Origin: Bryopsis sp. KO-2023 | Taxonomy: Eukaryota; Chlorophyta; Ulvophyceae; Bryopsidales; Bryopsidaceae | Length of the DNA stretch: 64,000 nucleotides | Reading direction: 5' to 3' | NCBI GenBank assembly: GCA_030272585.1 | Contig: BSYQ01000016.1 | Span: 372,001-436,000, forward strand | Shown here: piece by piece, positions 1 to 11,900 of the stretch | Layout of the letters: each line of letters begins with the position of its first letter | Numbering within the stretch: position 1 is the stretch's first letter | Translations under genes and position numbers: made by a program | Notes under the pieces: generated by a model | Seen by the model: only the letters and a program-made list of their open reading frames with translations | What the model was told of the DNA's origin: nothing | Databases searched by the model: none

Positions 1-3000
1 TTGCCGCGAGCTATCGAGCGTTCTCGAGAGTTTGAATCTGATTAAGGAGCACGCAATAGCAGTGCCACATTGGATGTTTGTGACTTAATGTTATGAACGG
101 GCAAGTGAAGCATTGTTGAAGCTCTGAGCGAATATCTTGTGGGTAAACTTTGAGGTCTAATGGATGTGGTAGCGGATTGTGATATTCCGGGCTGAGTGAA
201 GAAGAAGAATTAGAGGTTATTGCCGTGGAAGTGTATGGTGGTATTCTTTGGAACTAACCGAGTTTCCATGGAACCAACCGAGGATCACGAGCGGAAAAAT
301 TCATTCTCTTTTCAACAGCGGAATAGCAGAGGCGGACTAAATGAGGTCGTCAAGGCGGACTAAATTATACCGTCAGGCGGATTAAATTAGACCGTCAAGA
401 ACCTGAGCCAGAGCGGAAATAAAAGAGCCAACCTGGATGATCAGGTCCAAGGACTATTGGCTGAAAGACTAAGCGGAATCATACGTCTGGTCAGGGCGGA
501 CACTACCACAAACCATTGAGCGGATATGGCTCACAATACTAGCCATAAATGGAAGTCTAGCGCCAAGAACAACACCCAAAAGTTTAAGGAGTATTCATCG
601 ACCAAATTACAGCCGTCAGACTATTGCACTAAGCGGACTAAAAGCTAAGGCAAAGGCGGACTGTTAGAGCGGACTGCTGAGGCAGAATGCAAAGGCGATG
701 AGGGGGTGTGTCTTGAGCGGAAATTCCAATGCAGCAAAGGTGCAAGCGGACTAAGTGACAGACAATATATCATATGGAGCATTCAAATTGATCACCGACA
801 AGCGTGTTCTGTTAAATGGAGCGCGAGCAAAGAGTCAGCGGATTTTTGTCAGAAGCAAGAGAACAAGCGGATTATCAAGTGGATTGGAAGTAAGGGCGGA
901 TTATACTCGTATTAGCCAGTGTAAGGCATTGAGTTAACCGAACCTGAAGAGCGGAAAAAGCTACCAAGCGGATAAGGAGTGCTACTGACAAAATAATTTA
1001 AAGGAAAAGCGCAAACTCAAGGATCAGCGGAAAAAGTTATGTGTCTTGGAGAGTTGAGCGCTGAATAATGGATTCTACTGTTGACAAGCGGACAAAATTA
1101 TGGAAGGTCCTGCAAACGACAAAGCATGCGGAAAAAGATGCATAAGAGCATGTCGGAGTGGAGGAAACTTGTCAGAGAAGCGGATTATTTAGTGCCAGGG
1201 AGATGAGTCCTACCGCAGAAGACACATTTGGATGAAGTACTTCACAGTAGCGGAATTGCATCATCATTAAGACTTCAAGAGGTGCTGGAGGCGGAATACT
1301 ACTGTCAGTTGGGGATTAAAGCGGAAATTTTGAACAAGTAGGCCGACCTAAGAAGGGCGCCACTAAATAGAGATTTCCAGGAGCTTAATCCAAAGCTTGA
1401 AGGACCAGCAAGCGAAAGATTGACTGGAATTGGAATTGGAAAGAAGCTAACGACAGATATCCACGACATGAGCGGATATTGCTTCAGATGGCGGAACACT
1501 AAAGTGTATAGGCGGATTACTAGCTTGAGCAGCCTATGGCGCCAGCGGATTCGACCTAAACCGGACAATACTGAAGCAGGCATGGAATGGATGAATCCAG
1601 CAATGATGATGGGGAGAATGGACTCCAAAGCTGACTCCAAAGCGGACTATAAGGTTCCAAACTATCCCAGAAACCTAGACGTGAGGAAATGGGAGTTCTG
1701 AAGCTTTGTGGCCGGAAAAAGGAGTGCTTTGATTCCGTAAATTGAAGAAGTTGTCCACCATTGAGAGGGTGGAAGAACCACGATCAAAGAAGCGAAATAC
1801 AGCTCTTATTTGAAGCCTTAGCGAACAAATATTGACCGAGCATTGCTCAAGAGCGGATTCCAGCAAATAGTGGTCACCAAGAGCGGAAATACTACGTCTT
1901 GGTAACAAGCCTGGAAGGATGAATTAGACTACAAGGCAGGCGGATATTGCTTGATCAATGGAGGACAAGTGGCGGAATTTAAGTGCCACTACACTTTGTG
2001 TGATATACAGTTTTCTGAGGGATAAGAAATGCTTGAGGAATAAGAAACCATTACCAGAAGAACCCAAAACGCGGACAAAGGAAGCAGCGAATCAATCGGA
2101 CAACCGCAAGGAAGTGGGTCTGATAACGCCCATCTCAGAGAGAGTTGGGGCGGATTTCCAGAGCGGATATCTTAAAAGGGATTCGACTGGCTACTTGTCA
2201 AGCGGAAACAGGGGATGGGGACTTCCTGGAATGGCGAAAAGCATAGCTGAAGGCGGATTGGCTGGAGAGGAGGCAAATAAAGATTGAGCGTGGAAGCAGA
2301 GATTATGTGTGGAGCATAATCAACAAAGAGGCGGAAATCCAGGTGTGCACGATGGATGGATGCCAGAAGGCCAGACAAATCCCGAAGACCAGGGATGGCG
2401 CAATCCACGCCGAGGCCTAACTTTGTGGAGCAACCAGAGCAGCCTAAAACGCCATACCAAGCAATGAGCACCACGTGGACGAAAGGCTTGGGAGACTATT
2501 GAGGTGCGGTAGTTTCAACCAGTCTGGCAAGACTGTTATGGTGTATACTGAGAGACCCAAGCTAGGAGAGCTTGAACCAGGCGAAGCAATCTGGTTGAAG
2601 GTTGACAAACAAACAAATCGCGCTAGAGGTCCAAACTAGCGACCGCGGAGCATCCACTGACAGGTGGTCAGAGCGGAAAACAGAGTTTCCTTGGATGCTA
2701 CACTTAAAGGCGAGTGAGCGGGCAGATTTGTTGAAGTGGAGAAATATACCAGTCGAGAGAGAAGTGGTGAACCTCTTCAAAAGGCGGACTAAGAGGGAAA
2801 CCAAGTACCTTGGAGCTAAGAACGAAGCGTTGGAACGCACACCAGAACTCCTTAGAGTCATCTGAGTGTGGCGGATTGTTGAAGATGTTAATAAGTTCGA
2901 CAAAAAGAAGATGCTTCAAGCTCTGTCAGCGGACTGCAAATATGAGTGGAGGAAGAATTTAATTCGAGTATTGTGCATTGACAGCCCATTCAGTGAAATG

Positions 3001-5252
3001 TGCAGAACCGGGTAATCCGTCGGCACCCTTGTCCATAGGGAGAACGGTCTATTCCTGATTGTTTTGAACGCCTGTGTTAAGGTGTGTGTCTTTACTCGAC
3101 ATTAAACTTCCGAAGGATTCCTTATATCAGCAAAGTTCAACTTGGACAAGGAGGAACACGATAATTTGAAGTAGGAAGTCCAAGACCGCAACCTTGAGGA
3201 AGGCGGACCTGAGAAGCGGACCTGGAGGGCGGATTAAAGAGGACTAAGCCCTTAGGCGGATTAAACACCTAGAGGGCGGACTAAAAGTTTAGCCTTCGGG
3301 CGGAGTAAAGCTTCATCAGGCGGACTATGAAAAGCTCAAGGGCGGACTTCAAAACGAATTCCAAAGGCGGATGAAATCAGACAGCCAGAGCGGGTTAAAT
3401 ACGACCGCTAGAGCCGGATTTTGAAGGTGAACTTGCGTGGAACTACAAGAAGGGACGACTATGCTGATTTGGAGGGCGGATTACAAGGCTTTCGTTCAAT
3501 ACAAGACCACGGGCGGAAGTGCCACATATTATGCAGAAACCAGCGGACAGAAGAGGATATGAAGAGCTCAAGATTTCGGGCGAAATACCAACAGTTGAGA
3601 GGGGACTGTTTGGGCGACAAAGCGGGAACTCTGACGGGGATATCTTGCAGCAGGAAAACGGGGGCAAGCTCCTCAACCAGTGTTCTGGACAGCCGTGGTA
3701 CGAACACTGGCCCGCTAGTCGGTTGAGCTGGAGATTATCATTCAAGGTGCTGAAGAGAAGACGAAGGTCTTCCTCCAGAGGCAAGTCAAGCGTGAAGGAA
3801 AAGGAGGAGGACTTCCGACACTTGATGAGGCTCAAGCCGGAGCCAAAATCAAGATGTGCTAACCCGCTAAGCGGATTAGTTACGTCGGGAAGTCGCTTGT
3901 CAAGGGGCGAGCAGGGATGCACAGTTCCCCTCAGGCGGAACTGCTGTTCGAACAAGGAGTAACCCAACGGGGGTTACCCGGATACTTTCTTCTCGGAAAG
4001 GCGTGCATTGACTTCCAGCAAACTAAACCCTGCTGAAAATAGGATCAAGAGCGGATTTGCCAAGCCACAAGCGCCTAGAAGAAGGACCAAGGGGATTATC
4101 CAAAGGCGATTTAACTTTGGACGTGCAAGGTAAAAGAGAGACAAAAACTATCGGGGAAGGTGAACACTGCCAAGTGGTACCCGAGTTATTTGTCTGAGGA
4201 GCGGAAGTCGACGGACTGACATTCCTTTAACTCTTTCTTGCGGAACTTTCTATTTAGTGGTATCTAAATGGATAGTGCGGACAAGACCGTCTTGTTGCTG
4301 GCGGACTATTTCCAAGGTTCTTTGGAAGGCGGGGGTTAAAAGGTAATCTCTGTGGCGGAAGGTATATGGAGTATATTTCGCGTGGAAGTCAACAAGTTTG
4401 AAGTGGCGGAACTTGGGGACTAACCGAGCATTGATGAGAGCGGACTATCTATGGTGAAAAGAATCGACTCGTGTTTGGATCTAGACAGTATCGAAGAGAT
4501 AGCGGGCTCGAAAAATGAGCACACATTGCGATTCTATAGGGATGGAGTAAATGGAGATACCCAGTTGGTTATTTACTACCTATAGACGCAACCGTGAAAC
4601 TTTGGGAAGTTTACATACAAAGCGATGCCGTGAGAAGGATCCAAAGACGACGGAGGTGGCGGCTCATGCAATGGGAAACAAAAGAAGGAATGTGCGGACA
4701 TTCAAAAATTACTCTTCTCCAACGAAGGAACCTCGAGCGGACGTGGAACTGACCGAAGGGCGGATTATCACAGAAGCCGAGCAAAGAAAGAAACCGAAAT
4801 AAATCCTGAACTATGAACCGTGGAGACGGAAGACACATACAGCTGAGTGACTGAATTCGTTCGAGCGGACTAATTGTACATCAGTTGGCGGAAACAGCAA
4901 CTGAAGCGGATAATGCACTTGTCAGGAAAAAAGCAACTCGACTACGGCGGAAGAAGCGAAGTTCTGAAGAGAACTTGAAGGGTATTCGACTGGCGGATTG
5001 TGACCAGCGGATTAAGCCTGTTGGGATATAACTGGCGGGTTAATCTTGGCGGAATCACATTGCTAGCGAATACGAAGACAAGAAGCATTTGGGCGGACAA
5101 AATCCATTACTTGAGGCGGATATTGTGCTTGCAGAGGCGGATATCGTGCCTGCAGAAGCGGAAATTGTGCTGCAGAAGCGGAATTGTGCCTGTGGAAGCG
5201 GATATTGTGCCTGAAGAAGCGACACAATTCCAGTGAGCGGAATATGAAGGCG

Positions 5253-5257
5253 GAATT
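5253..5257. repeat. Target-site duplication GAATT (left copy)
   Basis: GAATT directly precedes the 5' LTR and is repeated at 15510-15514 directly after the 3' LTR. A five-base duplication is the size expected for a Ty3/gypsy integrase. Confidence 0.9.
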
Positions 5258-5429
5258 TGATACGTTGTCGCACTCATTTTGCAGTACGAGTGTGTAGTAC
5301 GGGTTAGTACGGGTTCTAGGGGGTTAAGTTCAGAGAGAACACTTGTAAATTAATTCTCTGGTTTGTGAAAGTGTGTGACCCCAGTCTCAACTTCAGCAAC
5401 GACTCACTAAAACCTACAGGGACCTAACA
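5258..5429 (+). repeat. 5' LTR of the chromovirus
   Basis: 172 bp, TG...CA ends, identical by eye to the copy at 15338-15509. It is short for a gypsy LTR and I see no clear TATA box inside it. Confidence 0.93.
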
Positions 5430-5431
5430 AC

Positions 5432-5443
5432 TGGTTTCGGAGC
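5432..5443 (+). other. Primer-binding site
   Basis: TGGTTTCGGAGC begins two bases after the 5' LTR. TGG is the usual start of a tRNA 3'-end complement, and the rest resembles, without matching exactly, the initiator-Met site common in plant LTR elements. The tRNA identity is inferred. Confidence 0.6.
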
Positions 5444-5944
5444 TTAAGCACCCTACCTGCAAGTCGAGTCTACTTAGTGGAAGAGATCGACAGGAGATTT
5501 TGCAGTCGAGGTGCAAAAGATCAGGGTCGGCTAGGTCGAAGAAGGTTTCCCCTCGTGTTTGGAACCTACTTCGTGTTGCTGCGCACCAACCAAACGCTGG
5601 ACGAAAGAGAACGCACGTTGCTGCGCTCGATCATCCCTCCCAAAATCACAGGATCTATAGATCCTTGGACGCTACGACCACAGCACGGCGTAGTAGTACT
5701 TCCGTTTGTCGGAGAGTTGTCGACACTGCACGCGGTTACCGCAGAGCGGACAAAACGAGTCTGCCAGCGGACGTTTCTGCGGACGAATACGTTTCCGCCA
5801 GAAATTACGTGCCAGAAATTACGTGCCGAAACCGCTGCCAGAAACCGCTGACAAAGAGTGACCAATTAGTCACGTGGATTACCCGCCAACGGAATCCACC
5901 AAACGGACACGTGATTCTACCGCCGACGAATCAAGACATCCACC

Positions 5945-8911
5945 ATGAGCGGAAACGACGAGCAGCTATACCTGGAATACGGTATCGAAGACGATCAGCA
6001 AGAGCGCGACGCCCCAGATGGCCCGCCGCTATATCCGCTGATCGTCGCCCAGGAATTACCTGCTGTCGGACTGCCAATACAGGCAGAAATGGACCGGCCA
6101 TTACAGGCATACGGTATCCCCGCGCACCCGGACATGGTGGAGGAAGCAGGCGATGAGGAAGCGGACATTGGCCCGGAGTTTGATGAGGAGATGGAGGAAG
6201 AGCCGGGAGTCTTCATCAATCAACAAACGCAGCACCTGCAACAGAGCCAAGTGAACGTGCATAACCAGACCCTGCACGTGCACAACGATGGCCTGCAGGA
6301 GCGCGATCTCCATGAATCGCAAGAGCGGTTATACAGCCAATTGTCCGAGGAGGCTGCCCAGCGGACAGCCCAGGTCGCCGAGCACCTTGATAGTCGGATG
6401 GAGGGAGCTTGTTCAAGCATGGCTTCCCAAGTACATGATGTGTTGGACTCTACTCTACAGTCCCGCCATCACCAGATCGAAGGACAGCTCAGTGAAAGGT
6501 TGGATGAGCGGATACAAGATCTGGATGCTGCAGCCAAGGGGAGGCTCAGCCAAATGGAAGCTGGCTTGGCGAATATCCGTGATGTCGCCCAGAAAGAGGT
6601 GGACGAAGCCAAAGAGGCTCAGCGGATATTGGCCGAACAAGTAGCGGACACGGATGAGCAAAGAAGGAAACTCGAAGAAGAGTTTGACCGGCAACATGCC
6701 GACGCCCTTTGGGGGTTGGATACGGTTCAACAAGAACTGAGAGAGACCCAGGCACTAGTGGATGCGGGTCAGAGTAAACAGTTCAAAGAACTCATTCGTG
6801 TTAAGCATGATCTTGAAGCGACTAAAGACAGAGCGGAAAGTTTTCAAACACAGCATCATGCGGAAGTAGCCTATTTGTTAAAGGAGGCAGCGGCTGCGAA
6901 AGAAGCGGCGGCTAGATTACAAATGGAAATGGAGGAGTTGAAAAGAAGTCAGAGTCGGTCTTCAAGGAGAAGCAGATCGAGAAGCTCAACAAGGAGCAGA
7001 GAGCCGCGGGAAATGCTACAAGAAATGCTACAAGATCCGGAAACAGCGCAAGAGCTAAAGAAGGTGTTTGAGGATGTAGCGGACACAAAGTTCACGTCGA
7101 ATTTTGAGTTTTGGCGGAAGAAAGATGCTGCAGCAGTTGCCACACAAATGGCATCCGCTGCTCAACAAACACCTCTTGTGGCTGCCATGGCGGGAGCGGG
7201 AACCAGAACGGTGGCACAACCACCAAGCTTGGCCGAAGTACAAGTTCCATTCGGTCAACCGCCCCAAACCTCATCCGGCTTTGCCCCGGATTCGGTAGGT
7301 TTCCCGCCAATACCACCAGTATTCCCGCGGGCAAATAGACCGATTACCCGACCTGCATCACCCCCAGTCATTATTCCTGGAGTGGGGCGAGGCAGTGCAA
7401 TCAGCGGACAGGGAAATGTACCTAGGCCGATCGTGAGGCCTAGCGCTGTGTTTGGACAAACACCAAATACAAGACCACCAGCGGTATTACAGCCAGTACA
7501 ACCGCCACAGCGTACGCAGGCTTCTCCCGTGGTACAAACTGTTCCGCTGACAACTCCAACAACCACGTCACCCGAGCCGCCTAGAACATTACCCATGCCA
7601 CCACCAGTTTCTCAGCCAGTGTTATCACATCCATCAATGATTTCACCACCCGGCTATTATGCCATGGGAGCATCATACATTCGGCCTTCTATCTTAGGTC
7701 ACTCCGTGAATGTATACGGAGCTCCATCATCCGGAAACCCCTATGTTGGATGGGGATCCTATCCGCGTATTCCTCAACGCGCAGGCGGAGGAGGCGGAGG
7801 AGGCGGAGGTGGAGATGATGATGGTTCCGGTGATGGAAGTGGCGGAGGCCCATCGGACAGAAGTGGCCGTGGGTCTGCACCTGGACCACATATTGGTGGA
7901 GGAGGAGAAGGACCATCTAGGAACCCAGGAGGCGGTCCTGGAGATGGTGGTGGTGGAGGTGGCGGAGGAGGCGGACCTCCTGGTTCCCCAGGTGGGGTCC
8001 CAGATTTTATGGGCTATGCACGTCCAGAAAATCGTTTGCTTCACATTCCCAATGCGGTCAAATTCCCGATGCCGAAACCGTATACTGGCGCTGGAGATCG
8101 CTGGATTCGGGATTGGCAGGCAGAACTCACCAACTTCTGTAAAGTATATGATTTGGATGAGTCTGTTTGGCTTAAAGTATTCCGCACAAATCTCTCTGGT
8201 TCAGCCGCCACATGGCGGAATATGCAAGAGATGCGGATTCGGGAAGGAGTTCGTCCGATGTTCCAGGACTGGGTACAACTTGTGGAAGAGTTAGCTATTG
8301 CTTTCGAACCAACAAGAATGTCCGATGTTTCGCGTAGGAAGCTGCGGAAACTTCAACAAACGGGGACTGTTCGTTCCTACATTAACGCATTTCGGGATCT
8401 CATACTCAGAATTCCGAATATGACGGAGGAGGAGCAGTACTTGACGTTTGTTGACGGACTACGGCCCCAGATCCGACATCAAGTTGTTACAATGGTGACA
8501 GAAGGAGTGGAAGCGGCGATAGTCACTGCCGAAAGAATCGATTCGTTGGGAGGCCAATCTCAAAACAACCGCGGACGTGGTCGCGGACGAGGGCGATGGA
8601 ACTGGAATTGGAAAAACAAGCCCAAAGCTGATCAGAACCAGCAAATGCAAGGTCAGCAACCGCAACCACCACCTCCACCCCAAGATCAAAATCAGCAAAT
8701 GGGAGGAGGCAACAGAGGTGGAGGCGGCCGTGGCCGCGGAAGAGGCGGACGACGAGGTGGCGGACGAAATCGAGGTGGTGGCGGAAGGCAGCAACAAGGC
8801 GGAGCTAGAGGCGGAGGCGCATGTTACATCTGCGGTGAAGTGGGTCATGGCTTTGGAAAATGTCCTAAAGGCCCAACTTTTCAAAAATGGCTAAAAGATC
8901 ACGCCGCATAG
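5945..8911 (+). CDS. gag: Gag polyprotein (988 aa) of the chromovirus
   Basis: Structural protein of the element. The N-terminal 100 residues are acidic and residues about 110-370 are a long coiled coil rich in Glu, Gln and Ala. A short Arg/Ser block and a Pro-rich stretch follow (about 440-590), then a Gly-rich stretch (about 610-690). The retrotransposon gag domain lies at about 700-855 and includes the WRNMQEM and GTVRSYINAFRDL stretches. A Gly/Arg/Gln-rich tail leads to one CCHC zinc knuckle at about 959 (CYICGEVGHGFGKC). At 988 residues it is much longer than a typical chromovirus Gag; the extra length is the coiled coil and low-complexity part. Its end overlaps the start of pol by 25 bases in another frame, which suggests pol is reached by frameshifting or re-initiation, as in related elements. 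Confidence 0.9.
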   Translation: MSGNDEQLYLEYGIEDDQQERDAPDGPPLYPLIVAQELPAVGLPIQAEMDRPLQAYGIPAHPDMVEEAGDEEADIGPEFDEEMEEEPGVFINQQTQHLQQSQVNVHNQTLHVHNDGLQERDLHESQERLYSQLSEEAAQRTAQVAEHLDSRMEGACSSMASQVHDVLDSTLQSRHHQIEGQLSERLDERIQDLDAAAKGRLSQMEAGLANIRDVAQKEVDEAKEAQRILAEQVADTDEQRRKLEEEFDRQHADALWGLDTVQQELRETQALVDAGQSKQFKELIRVKHDLEATKDRAESFQTQHHAEVAYLLKEAAAAKEAAARLQMEMEELKRSQSRSSRRSRSRSSTRSREPREMLQEMLQDPETAQELKKVFEDVADTKFTSNFEFWRKKDAAAVATQMASAAQQTPLVAAMAGAGTRTVAQPPSLAEVQVPFGQPPQTSSGFAPDSVGFPPIPPVFPRANRPITRPASPPVIIPGVGRGSAISGQGNVPRPIVRPSAVFGQTPNTRPPAVLQPVQPPQRTQASPVVQTVPLTTPTTTSPEPPRTLPMPPPVSQPVLSHPSMISPPGYYAMGASYIRPSILGHSVNVYGAPSSGNPYVGWGSYPRIPQRAGGGGGGGGGGDDDGSGDGSGGGPSDRSGRGSAPGPHIGGGGEGPSRNPGGGPGDGGGGGGGGGGPPGSPGGVPDFMGYARPENRLLHIPNAVKFPMPKPYTGAGDRWIRDWQAELTNFCKVYDLDESVWLKVFRTNLSGSAATWRNMQEMRIREGVRPMFQDWVQLVEELAIAFEPTRMSDVSRRKLRKLQQTGTVRSYINAFRDLILRIPNMTEEEQYLTFVDGLRPQIRHQVVTMVTEGVEAAIVTAERIDSLGGQSQNNRGRGRGRGRWNWNWKNKPKADQNQQMQGQQPQPPPPPQDQNQQMGGGNRGGGGRGRGRGGRRGGGRNRGGGGRQQQGGARGGGACYICGEVGHGFGKCPKGPTFQKWLKDHAA

Positions 8912-11900
8912 AGGAGACTTCACTCCATGCGGCCAGAAGAAAAAGAGCCAGACGCCGAAGATATAGACATCGCAGACGTCAGAAGCTCCGGGAGTCACGA
9001 GCAAGAGAACGAGAGGGGAATAAAAAGACCGAGAAAGAGTCAAAAAGAAATCCCGCCCAGAGGGCTGAAAATCCGCTGATGAGTACAAAACTTGGTGACA
9101 AAGAGCGGATGGATGATTCAAGTACGGTCATCCTAAGCACTTCCGGCAGAGAGTTGGCGGAAAGTGTTGGTTCAGTACATGAAGACTCTGGAAGTTCCTC
9201 CGGAGATAGCAACCTGGAATCTGTCCCGCCTTGTGGAGAGAAACAGGCTTCGGAAGGAAGTGTAAAAAGTTTAGACCGGACCAGCCCAAGGGTTCCGTCT
9301 GACGCCGATGCAAGGGAGGCATCGGACAGAAAGAAACAACCAGGGGTTGAAGGTGGGGATTACCTTCAAGACAGTTTTAACCCGCTGGTAAATAATCACC
9401 ACCTTAAGTTCATGGGATATGAGCTTAAGGGGCGGATAGGGGGAGTTTCAATCTCCGCTTATTTGGACTGTGGAGCTACGGAAAATTATGTAGCGCAGAA
9501 ACTTGTGGATCGTTTGGGGTTAGAGTTCTCCTCGTGTAATAAGACCGTTTCATTAGCCAACGGGTCTGTTTGCAATGTGGACAAACGATGCGGAAACATC
9601 AACATGCAGTTGGGCGGATACAAAACCCAGTTTTCTGCGGATGTTTTTCCTCATCTCACGTATGACATCGTGTTAGGGTTACCGTGGCTCATCGCCAATA
9701 ACCCGTCCATAGACTTTGCACAGGGAACTATCAACATTCGCCAAGGTCAAGGTTGGATAACAGTACCGGTAAAGGAAAGACCGACTGATTATCTTCAACT
9801 TGCGAATGAAACCACACCTCTCATCACCCACAAGAAGATATTCCGCTACATCAAGAAGCAAACTGAAGCCACAGATAGTTTGGCTTACTTGGTGGTGGTG
9901 CGTGAATCTGACCCCACGGATAGCAATCACTTGATGCAATATCCGTATGAGGGGGTAACCGTTGATAGCCTTCAAACTTCAGCGGGCACCAACACACCAC
10001 AAGAGACGGAGGTACCGAAGTTGCTGCATGATCAGATGCACCCGGATATCCGCTCTGTGGTGGAGGAATATAGCCACATTTTTCCAAAAGATCTCCCGCC
10101 TGGCATACCTCCCGTCCGCAAGGGTCATGAATTTAAGATCGACCTTGAGGATGAGAGTATGAGCCCAATCCACCGTCCCCTGTACAAACTTTCTCCGGCT
10201 GAATTGGATGAAGTTCGGACACAAGTGGATTATCTCCTCGAGCAACGGAAGATTAGGCCGTCAGAGAGTCCCTGGGGAGCTCCCATACTCTTTGTCCCTA
10301 AGAAAGACGGCGGACTGCGGATGTGTGTTGATTACAGATGGATCAACCACTACACCATTAAAAACCGCTATCCACTTCCGCTCCCCGAAGAGTTAATGGA
10401 CCGGCTCGCGAAAGCAAAGATCTACACCAAGATCGACCTCCGCTCGGGCTACTGGCAATTTCCAGTCCGGCCAAAGGATACCCCAAAAACTGCATTCCGC
10501 ACACGATACGGGCATTTCGAGTTCCTCGTTTGTCCCTTCGGAATGTCCAACTGTCCGGCCCAGTTTCAAACTATGGTGCAGGATTTGTTGGGGGAGTTTT
10601 TGGACCACTTTGTGGTTGTTTTCATTGACGACATTCTGGTGTTTTCCAATTCAGTGGAAGAACATGTCGATCATTTGAAACAGGTATTCGAGCGGTTACA
10701 CAAACACAAGCTCTACGCGAAAGCGAGCAAGTGTGAAGTGGGGGTCAGCGAGACCGATTATCTGGGATATCATTTGTCAGGAAAAGGCCTGCAACCAATG
10801 AGTGATAAAGTGCGGGCTATTCAAGAATGGAAGGAGTTGAGCTCAGTTGGGGATGTGCGAAGTTTTCTGGGCATGGTATCTTACTATCGTAAGTTTATAC
10901 CAGAGTTTGCGCGGATTGCAGGACCCTTACATGATCTGATCAAAAAGAATCATGTGTGGACATGGGGGCCTATTCAGCGCGAAGCCTTCAGCAAACTCAA
11001 GCAAAAGATCACCCGCACCCCCATACTTCTCCTACCCGATCCGCTTCTTAGGTACACCGTAATAACGGACGCATCAGGAACTGCATATGGAGCAGTTCTG
11101 TGTCAGGACCATGGAAAGGGGCTACAGCCAATAGCCTACCTTTCAAGACGATTAAAACCAGCTGAGACACGATATTCCGCATATGAGCGGGAGCTGGGGG
11201 CTGTAGCATATGCGCTCAGCCAATGGCGGCATTACCTCGAAGGAGCGCCTGGGGAGGTTACGGTTCTGACAGACCATCAGCCGATAACCCACTTCATGAC
11301 CCAAGCTAAAATGTCGCGGACACAATCCCGATGGTATACGTCAGGGTATTTTGATTCCATAGATCCAAAAATCGTCTATGTGCCTGGTAAAGCCAATGTA
11401 TTGGCGGATGCGTTATCCCGAAGCCTTCCTGATTCACAGGATCAAATTCATGCTTTGTCCGCCTGGGTGGTGGATGAAGCGGATGCATGGAAGACCGCTA
11501 TTGCAGCAGATCAAAAACTGCAAGCGGAAGTCGCGAAAATCCAAGAGGGTAAACCCACGAAACTTTCGTTCGAGGATGGCTGGTTGTACTATCAAGCAAC
11601 TCCCACCTCAGACAAAGTACTAGTGGTTCCAAATGGATACCGGAAAAAGGTTATGGGGGAGTTCCATGATGTTCCGAGCGCTGGACACGCAGGTGCCGCC
11701 CGGACATCGGATGTGCTACATCGATACTACTGGTGGAAAGGAGTTGGAAAGGATGTCCAAGCATATGTGCGGACATGTCCTGTCTGTCAGCGGACAAAAG
11801 CTGATACGACGAAGCAGAAAGGGCTTCTGCATCCACTCCCAATACCGACAACAAAGTGGGAACAGATCACCACTGACCTCGTGACTGATTTACCAAAGTC

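Noticed and set aside
7710-8294. 194-codon frame within gag
   Set aside because: Out-of-frame shadow of the Gly-rich and gag-domain part; composition (Glu/Val/Met) follows from GGAGGC repeats.
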